A stretch of 29,393 nt of DNA from Lachnospiraceae bacterium (GTDB taxonomy: Bacteria; Bacillota; Clostridia; Lachnospirales; Lachnospiraceae). Within the stretch, counting starts at the first letter, position 1; every line of letters begins with the position of its first letter. The position numbers and the translations under genes are program-made. Under the pieces are notes generated by a model. It searched no databases. It saw only the letters and a list, made by a program, of their open reading frames with translations, and was not told the origin of the DNA. Below, piece by piece: positions 15,280-22,299 of the stretch. The stretch covers positions 1-29,393 of the forward strand of contig CAAFWV010000051.1 of NCBI GenBank assembly GCA_900766815.1. Direction: 5' to 3'.

Positions 15280-15300
15280 GTTATAGGTAAAACCTATAAC
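15280..15300 (+). promoter_or_regulatory. LysR-type operator candidate 1
   Basis: A 21-base palindrome centred on 15290: arms GTTATAGGT (15280-15288) and ACCTATAAC (15292-15300) around AAA. It contains the T-N11-A form typical of LysR-family sites and lies about 75 bases upstream of a LysR-family gene. Confidence 0.6.
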
Positions 15301-15341
15301 AAGCAATAATTATTAACGATTATACAATGGCAGATCTTAGG

Positions 15342-15358
15342 TATATGATATTCATATA
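15342..15358 (+). promoter_or_regulatory. LysR-type operator candidate 2
   Basis: TATATGA-TAT-TCATATA, a perfect 17-base palindrome centred on 15350, 60 bases from the first and sharing its TATA-N9-TATA outline. It ends just before the ribosome binding site of the regulator gene, a position suited to autorepression. Confidence 0.5.
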
Positions 15359-15375
15359 ACAGAAAGGAACACAAG

Positions 15376-16287
15376 ATGACAGTAACCCAGCTCAAATATG
15401 TAATAACCATTGCAGGCAGTAAGTCTATGAACGAAGCTGCCGGCAAGCTGTTCATATCACAGCCGTCACTGTCGACTACCATTAAGGAACTGGAAGAGGA
15501 GACGGGAGTAGAGATATTCATAAGAAGTAACAAGGGTATAACCCTTACTCCCCAGGGAGAGGAATTCTTAGGATATGCCAAGCAGGTAGTTGAACAGTAT
15601 GAACTGATGGAGCAGAAGTACATAACCGGTGAGAAGCAGAAGAAACACTTCTCGGTTTCAGCTCAGCATTATGCCTTTGCAGTTGATGCCTTTGCCAGCA
15701 TGGTGAAACAGTTTGGTATGGAGGAATATGAATTTGCCATGTATGAGACCAGAACGCATGACGTGATTGAAGACGTAAGGAACTTCAAATCTGAAATCGG
15801 TATTCTGTACGTGAATGATTTCAATCGCAAGGTTTTGGGCAAGATATTTGACGAAGATGGTCTTGAGTTCCATCCGATAGCTGACTGTGAAGCATATGTA
15901 TATATGCACAAGTCACATCCATTAAGCGGTAAGGATAAAATAAAAATGGAAGAATTGGCCGATTACCCCTGTCTCTCATTTGAGCAGGGAAATAACAATT
16001 CCTTCTATTTTGCAGAGGAGATGATGTCGACGTATAAATACAGACAGTTAATTAAAATATGCGACAGAGCAACAGGTCTTAACTTAATGAAGGGACTGCT
16101 CGGATATACAATCTGTTCCGGTGTATTATGTGAGGAACTTAACGGAGATGATTATCTGGCAGTTAAGTTGGACGAGGATGAGAGAATGACGGTCGGATAC
16201 ATAATAAGAAAGAATCTGACACTGAGTTCACTGGCTAAAAAGTATTTAGAGGAAATCAATTCCTTTATGAAAAGAAATTATGTGTAG
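15376..16287 (+). CDS. LysR-family transcriptional regulator (probable sulfur/cysteine regulator)
   Basis: The 303-residue protein has the LysR winged HTH at residues 1-60 (MTVTQLKYVITIAGSKSMNE, SQPSLSTTIKELEEETG, the LTPQGEEFL block at 55-63), a linker helix, and the periplasmic-binding-protein-like effector domain from about residue 90. AAAGGAA precedes ATG 15376. It is followed after 20 bases by cysK in the same direction, so the two are very likely one transcript; the usual LysR layout is divergent. By context I infer control of cysteine synthesis, with a cysteine precursor as effector, but no specific orthologue is recognised. Confidence 0.88.
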   Translation: MTVTQLKYVITIAGSKSMNEAAGKLFISQPSLSTTIKELEEETGVEIFIRSNKGITLTPQGEEFLGYAKQVVEQYELMEQKYITGEKQKKHFSVSAQHYAFAVDAFASMVKQFGMEEYEFAMYETRTHDVIEDVRNFKSEIGILYVNDFNRKVLGKIFDEDGLEFHPIADCEAYVYMHKSHPLSGKDKIKMEELADYPCLSFEQGNNNSFYFAEEMMSTYKYRQLIKICDRATGLNLMKGLLGYTICSGVLCEELNGDDYLAVKLDEDERMTVGYIIRKNLTLSSLAKKYLEEINSFMKRNYV

Positions 16288-16307
16288 TATTTAGGAGGAT
16301 TAGAATT

Positions 16308-17243
16308 ATGAGTAATATTAAGAAGAGCGTAACAGAACTTATTGGTAATACACCATTGCTTGAGCTTGAGAGATATTCCAAGGCTGCAGGTGTTTCGGGA
16401 GCTACTATTTTAGCAAAGCTTGAGTACCTTAATCCGGCAGGCTCGGTTAAGGATCGTATTGCACTTGCAATGATTGAAGATGCTGAGAAGAAGGGTGAGC
16501 TTAAGGAAGGCTCAACAATTATTGAGCCTACAAGCGGTAATACAGGTATCGGACTTGCTGCAATCGCGGCAGCTAAGGGCTACAGGGCAATTCTTACTCT
16601 TCCCGATACAATGAGCGTTGAGAGAAGAAATCTTCTGGCTGCATATGGTGCGGAGCTTGTACTTACAGAGGGAGCAAAGGGAATGAAGGGAGCCATTGCC
16701 AAGGCTAATGAACTCAAGGAGAGCATCCCCGGAGCCGTAATTCTCGGACAGTTCGATAATCCTGCCAATCCCGAGGCACACAGGAATACAACAGGTCCTG
16801 AGATTTGGGAGCAGACAGACGGTAAGGTAGACATCTTCGTTGCAGGTGTAGGTACCGGCGGAACCCTTACAGGTGTTGGAGAGTATCTTAAGAGTAAGAA
16901 TCCCGATATTAAGGTTGTTGCTGTTGAGCCCGCTGCATCTCCCGTCCTTTCAACAGGTACACCCGGACCTCATAAGATTCAGGGTATCGGAGCAGGCTTT
17001 GTTCCTTCTATCCTCAATACATCAATCTATGATGAGATTATTACCATTGAGAATGATGATGCATTTGCAGAGGGTAAGAGATTCGCAAGAAGTGAAGCAA
17101 TCCTTGTAGGTATTTCTTCGGGCGCTGCACTTAAGGCTGCTTCAATCCTAGCTTCAAGAGAAGAGAACAAGGGCAAGAATATTGTGGTTCTTCTGCCTGA
17201 TTCAGGAGACAGATATCTGTCAACTCCTTTATTCTCAGAATAA
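16308..17243 (+). CDS. cysK: Cysteine synthase A (O-acetylserine sulfhydrylase)
   Basis: PLP enzyme that makes cysteine from O-acetylserine and sulfide. The 311-residue product shows the family order: ELIGNTPLLEL at the start, PLP lysine Lys48 in PAGSVKDRIALAMI, the substrate loop EPTSGNTGIGLA, the phosphate cradle GVGTGGTLTGVG, and EPAASPVLSTG followed by GPHKIQGIGAGFVP. The C-terminus LLPDSGDRYLSTPLF is typical of CysK. AGGAGG stands about 10 bases before the ATG. It follows the regulator gene directly and ends in a GC-rich hairpin. cysE is not in the window. Confidence 0.97.
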   Translation: MSNIKKSVTELIGNTPLLELERYSKAAGVSGATILAKLEYLNPAGSVKDRIALAMIEDAEKKGELKEGSTIIEPTSGNTGIGLAAIAAAKGYRAILTLPDTMSVERRNLLAAYGAELVLTEGAKGMKGAIAKANELKESIPGAVILGQFDNPANPEAHRNTTGPEIWEQTDGKVDIFVAGVGTGGTLTGVGEYLKSKNPDIKVVAVEPAASPVLSTGTPGPHKIQGIGAGFVPSILNTSIYDEIITIENDDAFAEGKRFARSEAILVGISSGAALKAASILASREENKGKNIVVLLPDSGDRYLSTPLFSE

Positions 17244-17273
17244 TCCATATAAGCACAAATATTATTAATTATG

Positions 17274-17305
17274 GCGCGGACACTGTATTAGTTGCCCGCG
17301 CTTTT
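17274..17305 (+). terminator. Probable terminator after cysK
   Basis: GCGCGG (17274-17279) pairs with CCGCGC (17296-17301), a very GC-rich 6-bp stem with a 16-base loop, followed by four T. Short stem and short T run keep confidence moderate. Confidence 0.55.
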
Positions 17306-17320
17306 ACTGTTGCAAAAATA

Positions 17321-17329
17321 TGTTATAAT
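17321..17329 (+). promoter_or_regulatory. Extended -10 promoter for the lepB-rbgA cluster
   Basis: TG-T-TATAAT at 17321-17329 is a perfect extended -10, 27 bases upstream of the first lepB ATG. No strong -35 is present at 17-base spacing. Confidence 0.65.
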
Positions 17330-17355
17330 GAATAAGTTAACGAAATGGAGAGATT

Positions 17356-17943
17356 ATGAGCAGACCAAGCGGCGGGTTGAGCTTTCGCAAGAAGAAGAGG
17401 CTTGACGGCACGAAATTACAGGAAGTAACTAAATATGTATTCGGTATTGTGGCAGCCATTATGCTTGCGCTGTTTCTGACCTATAATTTCGGTATGAAGA
17501 CCTCTGTTATCGGTAACAGTATGGAGCCTACGCTTGATAATGGTCAGACTGTATTCTACAGCAGACTGTCATATCTCTTCAGACAGCCTAAGGAGGGTGA
17601 TATTATTGTATTCCTTCCAAATGGTAATAAATATACGCATTACTATGTTAAGAGGGTTGTTGCGACTCCCGGTGATACTGTTCTTATAAGCAACGGAGAT
17701 ATACTGGTTAACGGTGAAATGCTTGAGGGCGATTTTGATAAGATTCTGGATGCCGGAATTGCTGAGAATGAAATAACCCTTGCAGAGGACGAATTCTTTG
17801 TGGTCGGTGATAATATTAACAGTGGAGAGGATTCAAGGTCGGGTAATATAGGACCTGTGAACAGAACCCTTATTGAAGGCAGAGTGTGGTTTAAGGTAAA
17901 GAGCGGTGACAATATGACAGGCTTCGTTAAGCGCGGTCTATAG
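17356..17943 (+). CDS. lepB: Type I signal peptidase (first of two)
   Basis: Membrane-anchored serine protease that removes signal peptides from secreted preproteins. The 195-residue protein has a basic N-terminus (FRKKKRLDG), one membrane segment (about 26-46), the catalytic Ser55 in GNSMEPTL, the Lys99 of the Ser/Lys dyad in YYVKRVVATPGD, and the conserved GDNINSGEDSR box. The size matches the small Gram-positive SipS type with a single anchor. ATG 17356 lies behind a GGAGA ribosome site. It is followed by rbgA and then by a second lepB, so two paralogues flank rbgA. Confidence 0.93.
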   Translation: MSRPSGGLSFRKKKRLDGTKLQEVTKYVFGIVAAIMLALFLTYNFGMKTSVIGNSMEPTLDNGQTVFYSRLSYLFRQPKEGDIIVFLPNGNKYTHYYVKRVVATPGDTVLISNGDILVNGEMLEGDFDKILDAGIAENEITLAEDEFFVVGDNINSGEDSRSGNIGPVNRTLIEGRVWFKVKSGDNMTGFVKRGL

Positions 17944-17973
17944 ATGTTCCCGGTTTGGATTTAAGGTAGAATT

Positions 17974-18816
17974 ATGAATTATCAGTGGTACCCCGGGCAT
18001 ATGACAAAGGCTAAGCGCCAGATGCTTGAGGATGTTGGATTAATAGATTTAATAATTGAAATTGTTGATGCGAGAATTCCGCTAAGCAGCAGGAATCCTG
18101 ATATTGATGAGATAGGGAAGAATAAGTTCAGGCTTGTGTTACTCAATAAGGCCGATCTGGCCGACCCTGTGGTCAATAAAGAATGGATTCGCTATTTTGC
18201 AGATAAAGGAATTAAGACCATAGAGATTAATTCGAAAAATGGTCAGGGGGTTAAGCAGATTGGTTCCCTTGTCAAAGAGGTCTGTAAGGATAAGATTGAG
18301 AGAGACCGGAAGCGAGGCATCAGGAACCGTCCGATAAGAGCCATGGTTGTCGGCATTCCCAATGTCGGTAAATCGACCTTCATTAACGCCTTCGCCGGTA
18401 AGGCCTGCGCCAAGACGGGCAATAAGCCGGGTGTAACCAAGGGTAAGCAGTGGATTAAGCTTAGTAAGGAACTGGAGCTTCTGGATACGCCGGGAATACT
18501 GTGGCCTAAGTTTGAGGATAATGATACCGGAATGAGGCTTGCCTTCATCGGTTCAATCAATGATGAGATTCTGGTTATAGAGGAGCTTGCGCTTGACTTT
18601 GTGAAATACATAGAGGGAAGATATCCCGGTATCATCAAGGATTATTACAGGCTTGAGGGTGAGATGTATACAGATCACAGAGCACTTGAAGAGATAGCTA
18701 AAGTACGTAAGTGCCTGTCCCAGGGCGGTGAGCCTGATATTCTGAAGGCATCGAGGCTTATAATAGATGATTACAGAAGCGGCAGACTGGGAAGACTTAG
18801 CCTTGAGAGACCTTAA
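17974..18816 (+). CDS. rbgA: Ribosome biogenesis GTPase RbgA (YlqF)
   Basis: GTPase needed for late 50S assembly. The 280-residue protein shows the circular permutation typical of the family: G4 NKAD (58-61) precedes G1 GIPNVGKST (127-135), which precedes G3 DTPG (171-174). The N-terminal QWYPGHMTKAKR and DARIPLSSRNP blocks are diagnostic. A C-terminal ANTAR-like helical domain follows. The location between rplS and rnhB is the conserved Firmicutes one, with a signal peptidase on each side. Confidence 0.97.
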   Translation: MNYQWYPGHMTKAKRQMLEDVGLIDLIIEIVDARIPLSSRNPDIDEIGKNKFRLVLLNKADLADPVVNKEWIRYFADKGIKTIEINSKNGQGVKQIGSLVKEVCKDKIERDRKRGIRNRPIRAMVVGIPNVGKSTFINAFAGKACAKTGNKPGVTKGKQWIKLSKELELLDTPGILWPKFEDNDTGMRLAFIGSINDEILVIEELALDFVKYIEGRYPGIIKDYYRLEGEMYTDHRALEEIAKVRKCLSQGGEPDILKASRLIIDDYRSGRLGRLSLERP

Positions 18817-18833
18817 GGGAAAGAGTGGTTGAT

Positions 18834-19379
18834 ATGAGCAAATCAAATATTAATTCAATGTTAAAAGAGGTGCTGGGTACAAGCGTATATATTCTTGCAG
18901 TTCTTCTTATTGCATTGTTTACAGTCAAATTCATAGGTCAGAGGACAGTCGTAATTGGCCAGAGCATGGAGAGGACACTGAGTAACGGAGATAATCTTAT
19001 TGTAGACAAGATAAGCTACAGACTTCACGACCCCGAGAGATTCGATATTGTCGTATTCCCTTACAGGAATGATAGGACACAGAAGTTCGTGAAGAGAATA
19101 ATAGGCCTGCCGGGAGAAACCGTTCAGATTATTGACGGAGTAATATATATTAACGGCGAGGTCTTAGAGGAATACTACGGCAAGGAATTCATGGTTGACG
19201 GAGGTATTGCCATCGATCCGATACTGCTGTCGGAGGATGAGTATTTTGTTCTCGGTGATAACAGGAATAACAGTATGGATTCCAGGGTAGCTGAGGTTGG
19301 CAATATTAAGAGAGATGAACTTATCGGCAGGGTGTGGATCAGGATTACACCCTTTAGTGAGTTCGGTAAGGTGGAATAA
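18834..19379 (+). CDS. lepB: Type I signal peptidase (second of two)
   Basis: Second small signal peptidase, 181 residues from ATG 18834; an in-frame GTG at 18825 with AAGGGA 4 bases before it would add three residues and is a real alternative start. One membrane segment (about 15-34), catalytic Ser44 in GQSMERTL, Lys87 in KFVKRIIGLPGE, and the GDNRNNSMDSR box are present. The proline that normally follows SME is replaced by arginine (SMERTL against SMEPTL in its neighbour). It begins just after rbgA and its stop overlaps the rnhB start by one base (TAATG), so they are translationally coupled. Paralogue of the gene at 17356 and clearly divergent from it, so not a recent duplication. Confidence 0.92.
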   Translation: MSKSNINSMLKEVLGTSVYILAVLLIALFTVKFIGQRTVVIGQSMERTLSNGDNLIVDKISYRLHDPERFDIVVFPYRNDRTQKFVKRIIGLPGETVQIIDGVIYINGEVLEEYYGKEFMVDGGIAIDPILLSEDEYFVLGDNRNNSMDSRVAEVGNIKRDELIGRVWIRITPFSEFGKVE

Positions 19380-20047
19380 TGACTAAGAAGGAAATACTCG
19401 AGGCAGAGAGAGCAAGGAAACGCGAGGAAAAGCTAAGGCAAGAGCTTGACAGAATCGATGCCCTCAAGGAATATGAGCGCAAATATGAATCAGAAGGCTA
19501 TGTGTGCGGAATAGATGAGGTAGGAAGGGGACCTCTGGCGGGTCCTGTAGTTGCCTGTGCCTGCATACTGCCTAAGGACTGCAACATCCTCTATATCAAT
19601 GATTCCAAGAAGCTGAGCAAGAAGAAGAGAGAGGAACTGTATGACATCATAATGAAGGAGGCCGTTGCCGTTGGTATCGGATACAACTCTCCTGAAAGAA
19701 TTGATGAGATTAATATTCTGCAGGCCACCTTCGAAGCCATGAGAGAGGCTATAAGCAAATTGTCTGTTACACCCGATATATTATTAAATGATGCTGTCAC
19801 AATACCCGGAGTGGATATTAAGCAGGTGCCCATAATTAAGGGTGATGCGAAATCCATCTCCATAGGTGCGGCGAGCATTGTTGCCAAGGTAACCAGAGAC
19901 AGGCTTATGGAGGATTATGATAAGCTCTTCCCCGAATATGGATTTGCCTCCAACATGGGATATGGCACTGCCGTACATATCAAAGCCCTTAAGGAGCTGG
20001 GTCCGTGTCCGATTCACAGACAAAGCTTTATTCATAATTTCGTGTAA
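19379..20047 (+). CDS. rnhB: Ribonuclease HII
   Basis: Removes ribonucleotides and RNA primers from DNA-RNA hybrids. The 222-residue protein has a charged helical N-terminal extension of about 40 residues, as in Firmicutes RNase HII, then the catalytic GIDEVGRGPLAGPVVA block with Asp46 and Glu47, Asp138 in DILLNDAV, and Asp174 in KVTRDRLM. The C-terminus has MGYGTAVHIKALKELGPCPIHR. Its start overlaps the lepB stop, and it is followed 4 bases later by the FliK-like gene. Confidence 0.97.
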   Translation: MTKKEILEAERARKREEKLRQELDRIDALKEYERKYESEGYVCGIDEVGRGPLAGPVVACACILPKDCNILYINDSKKLSKKKREELYDIIMKEAVAVGIGYNSPERIDEINILQATFEAMREAISKLSVTPDILLNDAVTIPGVDIKQVPIIKGDAKSISIGAASIVAKVTRDRLMEDYDKLFPEYGFASNMGYGTAVHIKALKELGPCPIHRQSFIHNFV

Positions 20048-20051
20048 TATT

Positions 20052-21725
20052 ATGGCAATTAATTTACTAGGCAATTATATCAATACTCAGAATAACGGCA
20101 CTGATGCGGCAGCAAGCGGCAGGCTTACAAGAGAAGAGGCTGTCAGGGTTCTTAATTCTGCCAATCAGACCAATCTTAAGGAATTACTGGGACTTATTAC
20201 CGGAGATACAATATCGGGCAAGCTCATATCACTTGACGGTAAGTCCCTTCTCCTTGAACTTCCGGATAACAGATTAATAAAGACCATTGTGGATGACAAT
20301 ATGGGGCTTAAGCCCGGCACGCAGTATACCTTCGAGGTGACTAATAATAAGGACGGTATGCTGTCACTCCGTCCCATGCACCAGAATCTTGCTGCCTCGT
20401 CTACGATAGATGCGGCACTCAGAGCTTCGGGTATTGAACCTACCGACACTACACGTGAGATGGTTAGCGAGCTCATGAAGAACAACATGTCTATAAATAA
20501 GGAGATGTTGAGCAACATTAACAGAGAGCTGGGTACATATCCCGAGGCTTCGGTTAAGGATATTGTACTGCTTCATAAGATGGATATAACTGTTAATGCC
20601 GATTCGATTAAGAGTATAGGTCTGTATCAGAGCAATAACCAATGGATGATAGAGAATCTGAAGGATTTTGCCGACAATCTGGGCAAAGAGCTCCTGACTG
20701 AACTAAAGAGTGCTTCTGATGCTTCGACCAGTGGTATCCCGGAGGGAGTAAATACCAATCAGACCGAGACATTGCTTAATACACTTAAGAGTATACTGTC
20801 GGGACTTCAGAATGAGACTGCTGTGAGCGCAGAGGAAACTGCAAACAATGCGGCCGCGTCAGCCGGTGATTCAACTGCAGCTGCATCAACTCCCATGCCC
20901 GGCGAGACGGGTGATGCAGCCGGAGCAACAGCTGATATATTAACTGCAGCCGGAGCGACAGATAAAGGTACAACAGATTCGCAAGCTAATATTAACAATG
21001 CTAATAACCTGCCTGAAATCAATAAATTCAATCTCTTTAAGGAGCTTGATAACTTAAGTAAGGAACAGCTTAATGACCCTAAAACAGCGCGTATGATTAA
21101 CTCTGCACTAAATGAAGCGCTAAAGGATGTCCTGCTGATGGACCCTAAGAAGCTTAGCGACAAGGACTTTGTCAAGGATTATTACAACAAGGTCTACGAC
21201 GTGGCGGACAAGATTCTGAATACCCTGACCACTCAGGGCAAGGCAGACTCGCCGAGTGCAGGTATGGCTTCTGACATGAAGGGCAATATGAACTTCATGA
21301 ATCAGATTAATGAGCTGTACAATTACGTTCAGCTTCCGCTTAAGATGAACAACACACATGCCAACGGCGACCTGTATGTATATGCAAAGAAAAGGGGCAA
21401 ATCAATTGAAAACAGCGGGGAACTGACTGCGCTTCTGCATCTTGAAATGGAGAAGATGGGTAATGTTGATATCTTCCTAACGCTTCGTACGGGTAATAAT
21501 CTGAGTACAAAGTTTACCCTTGAAAAAGAGGAAATGATTGACTTTATTGAGCAGAATATTGATATCCTTAATGAGAGGCTGATGAAGAAGGGGTATTCAA
21601 TTTCCCGGACTCAGGTAGCAAAGAGCGATGAGAAGGCAAAGGATGAGAGTGTGATTGACAGAATTACAGGCGATGAAAACAACAGGATAATCCTAAGCAC
21701 GCAGTCCTTTGATGCAAGAGCATAG
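20052..21725 (+). CDS. FliK C-terminal-domain protein of the rnhB-yraN cluster (YlqG-like position)
   Basis: A 557-residue protein of unknown role. The C-terminal region (about 420-520) resembles the flagellar hook-length control (Flg_hook) domain: YVQLPLKMNNTHANGDLYVY, a GELTALLHLEMEKMGNVDIF strand pair, and an end with LNERLMKKGYSI. The middle (about 254-318) is low-complexity, rich in Ala, Thr, Gly and Asn, like the flexible ruler region of FliK. The N-terminal part (about 42-110) looks like a small beta-rich domain (GKLISLDGKSLLLELPDNRL). ATG 20052 has no evident Shine-Dalgarno sequence and probably depends on coupling to rnhB. No flagellar gene is nearby. In B. subtilis the same slot holds ylqG followed by the FlhB-like ylqH; no FlhB-like gene follows here. 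Confidence 0.7.
   Translation: MAINLLGNYINTQNNGTDAAASGRLTREEAVRVLNSANQTNLKELLGLITGDTISGKLISLDGKSLLLELPDNRLIKTIVDDNMGLKPGTQYTFEVTNNKDGMLSLRPMHQNLAASSTIDAALRASGIEPTDTTREMVSELMKNNMSINKEMLSNINRELGTYPEASVKDIVLLHKMDITVNADSIKSIGLYQSNNQWMIENLKDFADNLGKELLTELKSASDASTSGIPEGVNTNQTETLLNTLKSILSGLQNETAVSAEETANNAAASAGDSTAAASTPMPGETGDAAGATADILTAAGATDKGTTDSQANINNANNLPEINKFNLFKELDNLSKEQLNDPKTARMINSALNEALKDVLLMDPKKLSDKDFVKDYYNKVYDVADKILNTLTTQGKADSPSAGMASDMKGNMNFMNQINELYNYVQLPLKMNNTHANGDLYVYAKKRGKSIENSGELTALLHLEMEKMGNVDIFLTLRTGNNLSTKFTLEKEEMIDFIEQNIDILNERLMKKGYSISRTQVAKSDEKAKDESVIDRITGDENNRIILSTQSFDARA
20916..20961 (+). repeat. In-frame short direct repeat in the FliK-like gene
   Basis: GCAGCCGGAGCAACAG (20916-20931) recurs as GCAGCCGGAGCGACAG (20946-20961), exactly 30 bases (10 codons) apart, encoding two Ala-Ala-Gly-Ala-Thr units in the low-complexity linker. 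Likely a small slippage duplication. Confidence 0.6.
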
Positions 21726-21782
21726 TAATGCAAGGCAAAAGAAAGACTATGTCTATATATGGTAACAGTAGGTGGAATGCAG

Positions 21783-22136
21783 ATGAATAAGCGGAGTCTG
21801 GGCGGATTCTTCGAGGATGCTGCCGGAGACTATCTTGAGAAGAACGGGCTTAGGATTCTCGATAAGAACGTCCGTTGCGGTAGGCTCGGTGAGATAGATC
21901 TCATAGGAATTGATACAACTGTGGAAAACGGTGATACCCTTGTTTTTGCGGAGATAAAATACAGAAGCAGTGACAGGTTCGGTCAGGGAGTGTATGCCGT
22001 AGATATTACCAAGCAGAAAACCATACGGAGATGTGCGGAGTATTATCTTAAGGCTCATAGCTTCGACGGATTTATACGATTTGATGTAGTAAGCATCGAT
22101 GATGGAAATGTAACCTGGATAAGGGATGCATTCTAA
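21783..22136 (+). CDS. yraN: YraN family (UPF0102) putative endonuclease-fold protein
   Basis: Conserved bacterial protein with a PD-(D/E)XK-like nuclease core and no firmly established function. The 117-residue product shows the family pattern: FFEDAAGDYLEKNGLRIL, then NVRCGRLGEIDLI with Asp39, then LVFAEIKYR with Glu57 and Lys59 as the likely catalytic residues, and FIRFDVVSID near the end. ATG 21783 is preferred because GGTGGA lies 6 bases upstream; ATG 21759 and 21777 are in frame but lack family-like residues. It sits in its usual place after rnhB. Confidence 0.9.
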   Translation: MNKRSLGGFFEDAAGDYLEKNGLRILDKNVRCGRLGEIDLIGIDTTVENGDTLVFAEIKYRSSDRFGQGVYAVDITKQKTIRRCAEYYLKAHSFDGFIRFDVVSIDDGNVTWIRDAF

Positions 22137-22154
22137 ACAAAACTAAAACATGTG

Positions 22155-22200
22155 CATATTGACGAAAATTAACAGGATTAATTGTTAAAAATGCAATATG
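22155..22200 (+). repeat. Nested inverted repeats upstream of nrdD
   Basis: Outer arms CATATTG (22155-22161) and CAATATG (22194-22200) enclose inner arms TTAACA (22169-22174) and TGTTAA (22183-22188), with centres within one base of each other. It lies between yraN and the nrdD promoter. It may be an operator or a weak message-end hairpin; there is no T run. Confidence 0.4.
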
Positions 22201-22208
22201 AACTTTCG

Positions 22209-22237
22209 TTGACATACCAAATTTAGTTGGTTATACT
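22209..22237 (+). promoter_or_regulatory. Sigma-A promoter of nrdDG
   Basis: TTGACA (22209-22214), 17-base spacer, TATACT (22232-22237). Transcription would begin near 22244, giving a leader of about 56 bases. Confidence 0.8.
22216..22231 (+). promoter_or_regulatory. NrdR-box-like palindrome 1
   Basis: ACCAAATTTAGTTGGT fills the spacer between the -35 and -10 of the nrdD promoter. The outer five bases on each side are perfect inverted arms; compared with an NrdR-type ACACAATATATTGTGT pattern it agrees at 10 of 16 positions. Confidence 0.45.
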
Positions 22238-22245
22238 AAAGAAGG

Positions 22246-22261
22246 CCACAATATGTTGTGG
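22246..22261 (+). promoter_or_regulatory. NrdR-box-like palindrome 2
   Basis: CCACAATATGTTGTGG agrees with an NrdR-type ACACAATATATTGTGT pattern at 13 of 16 positions and begins 30 bases after the first box, about three helical turns, just after the predicted transcript start. In RNA it is the core of a 12-bp hairpin (22240-22267, one G-U pair, TATG loop). Confidence 0.65.
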
Positions 22262-22299
22262 TCTTCTTTCGACGTTTAGGATAGTTATAGGAGATAGAT

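Noticed and set aside
19917..20051. N-terminal extension of the FliK-like protein to base 19917
   Set aside because: The extra 45 codons lie inside rnhB in another frame, and the natural start MAINLLGNY at 20052 lies just after the rnhB stop.
22169..22188. Rex (NADH-sensing) site upstream of nrdD
   Set aside because: Rex sites read TTGTTAA-N6-TTAACAA; here the half-sites are in the opposite order (TTAACA first) with an 8-base gap.
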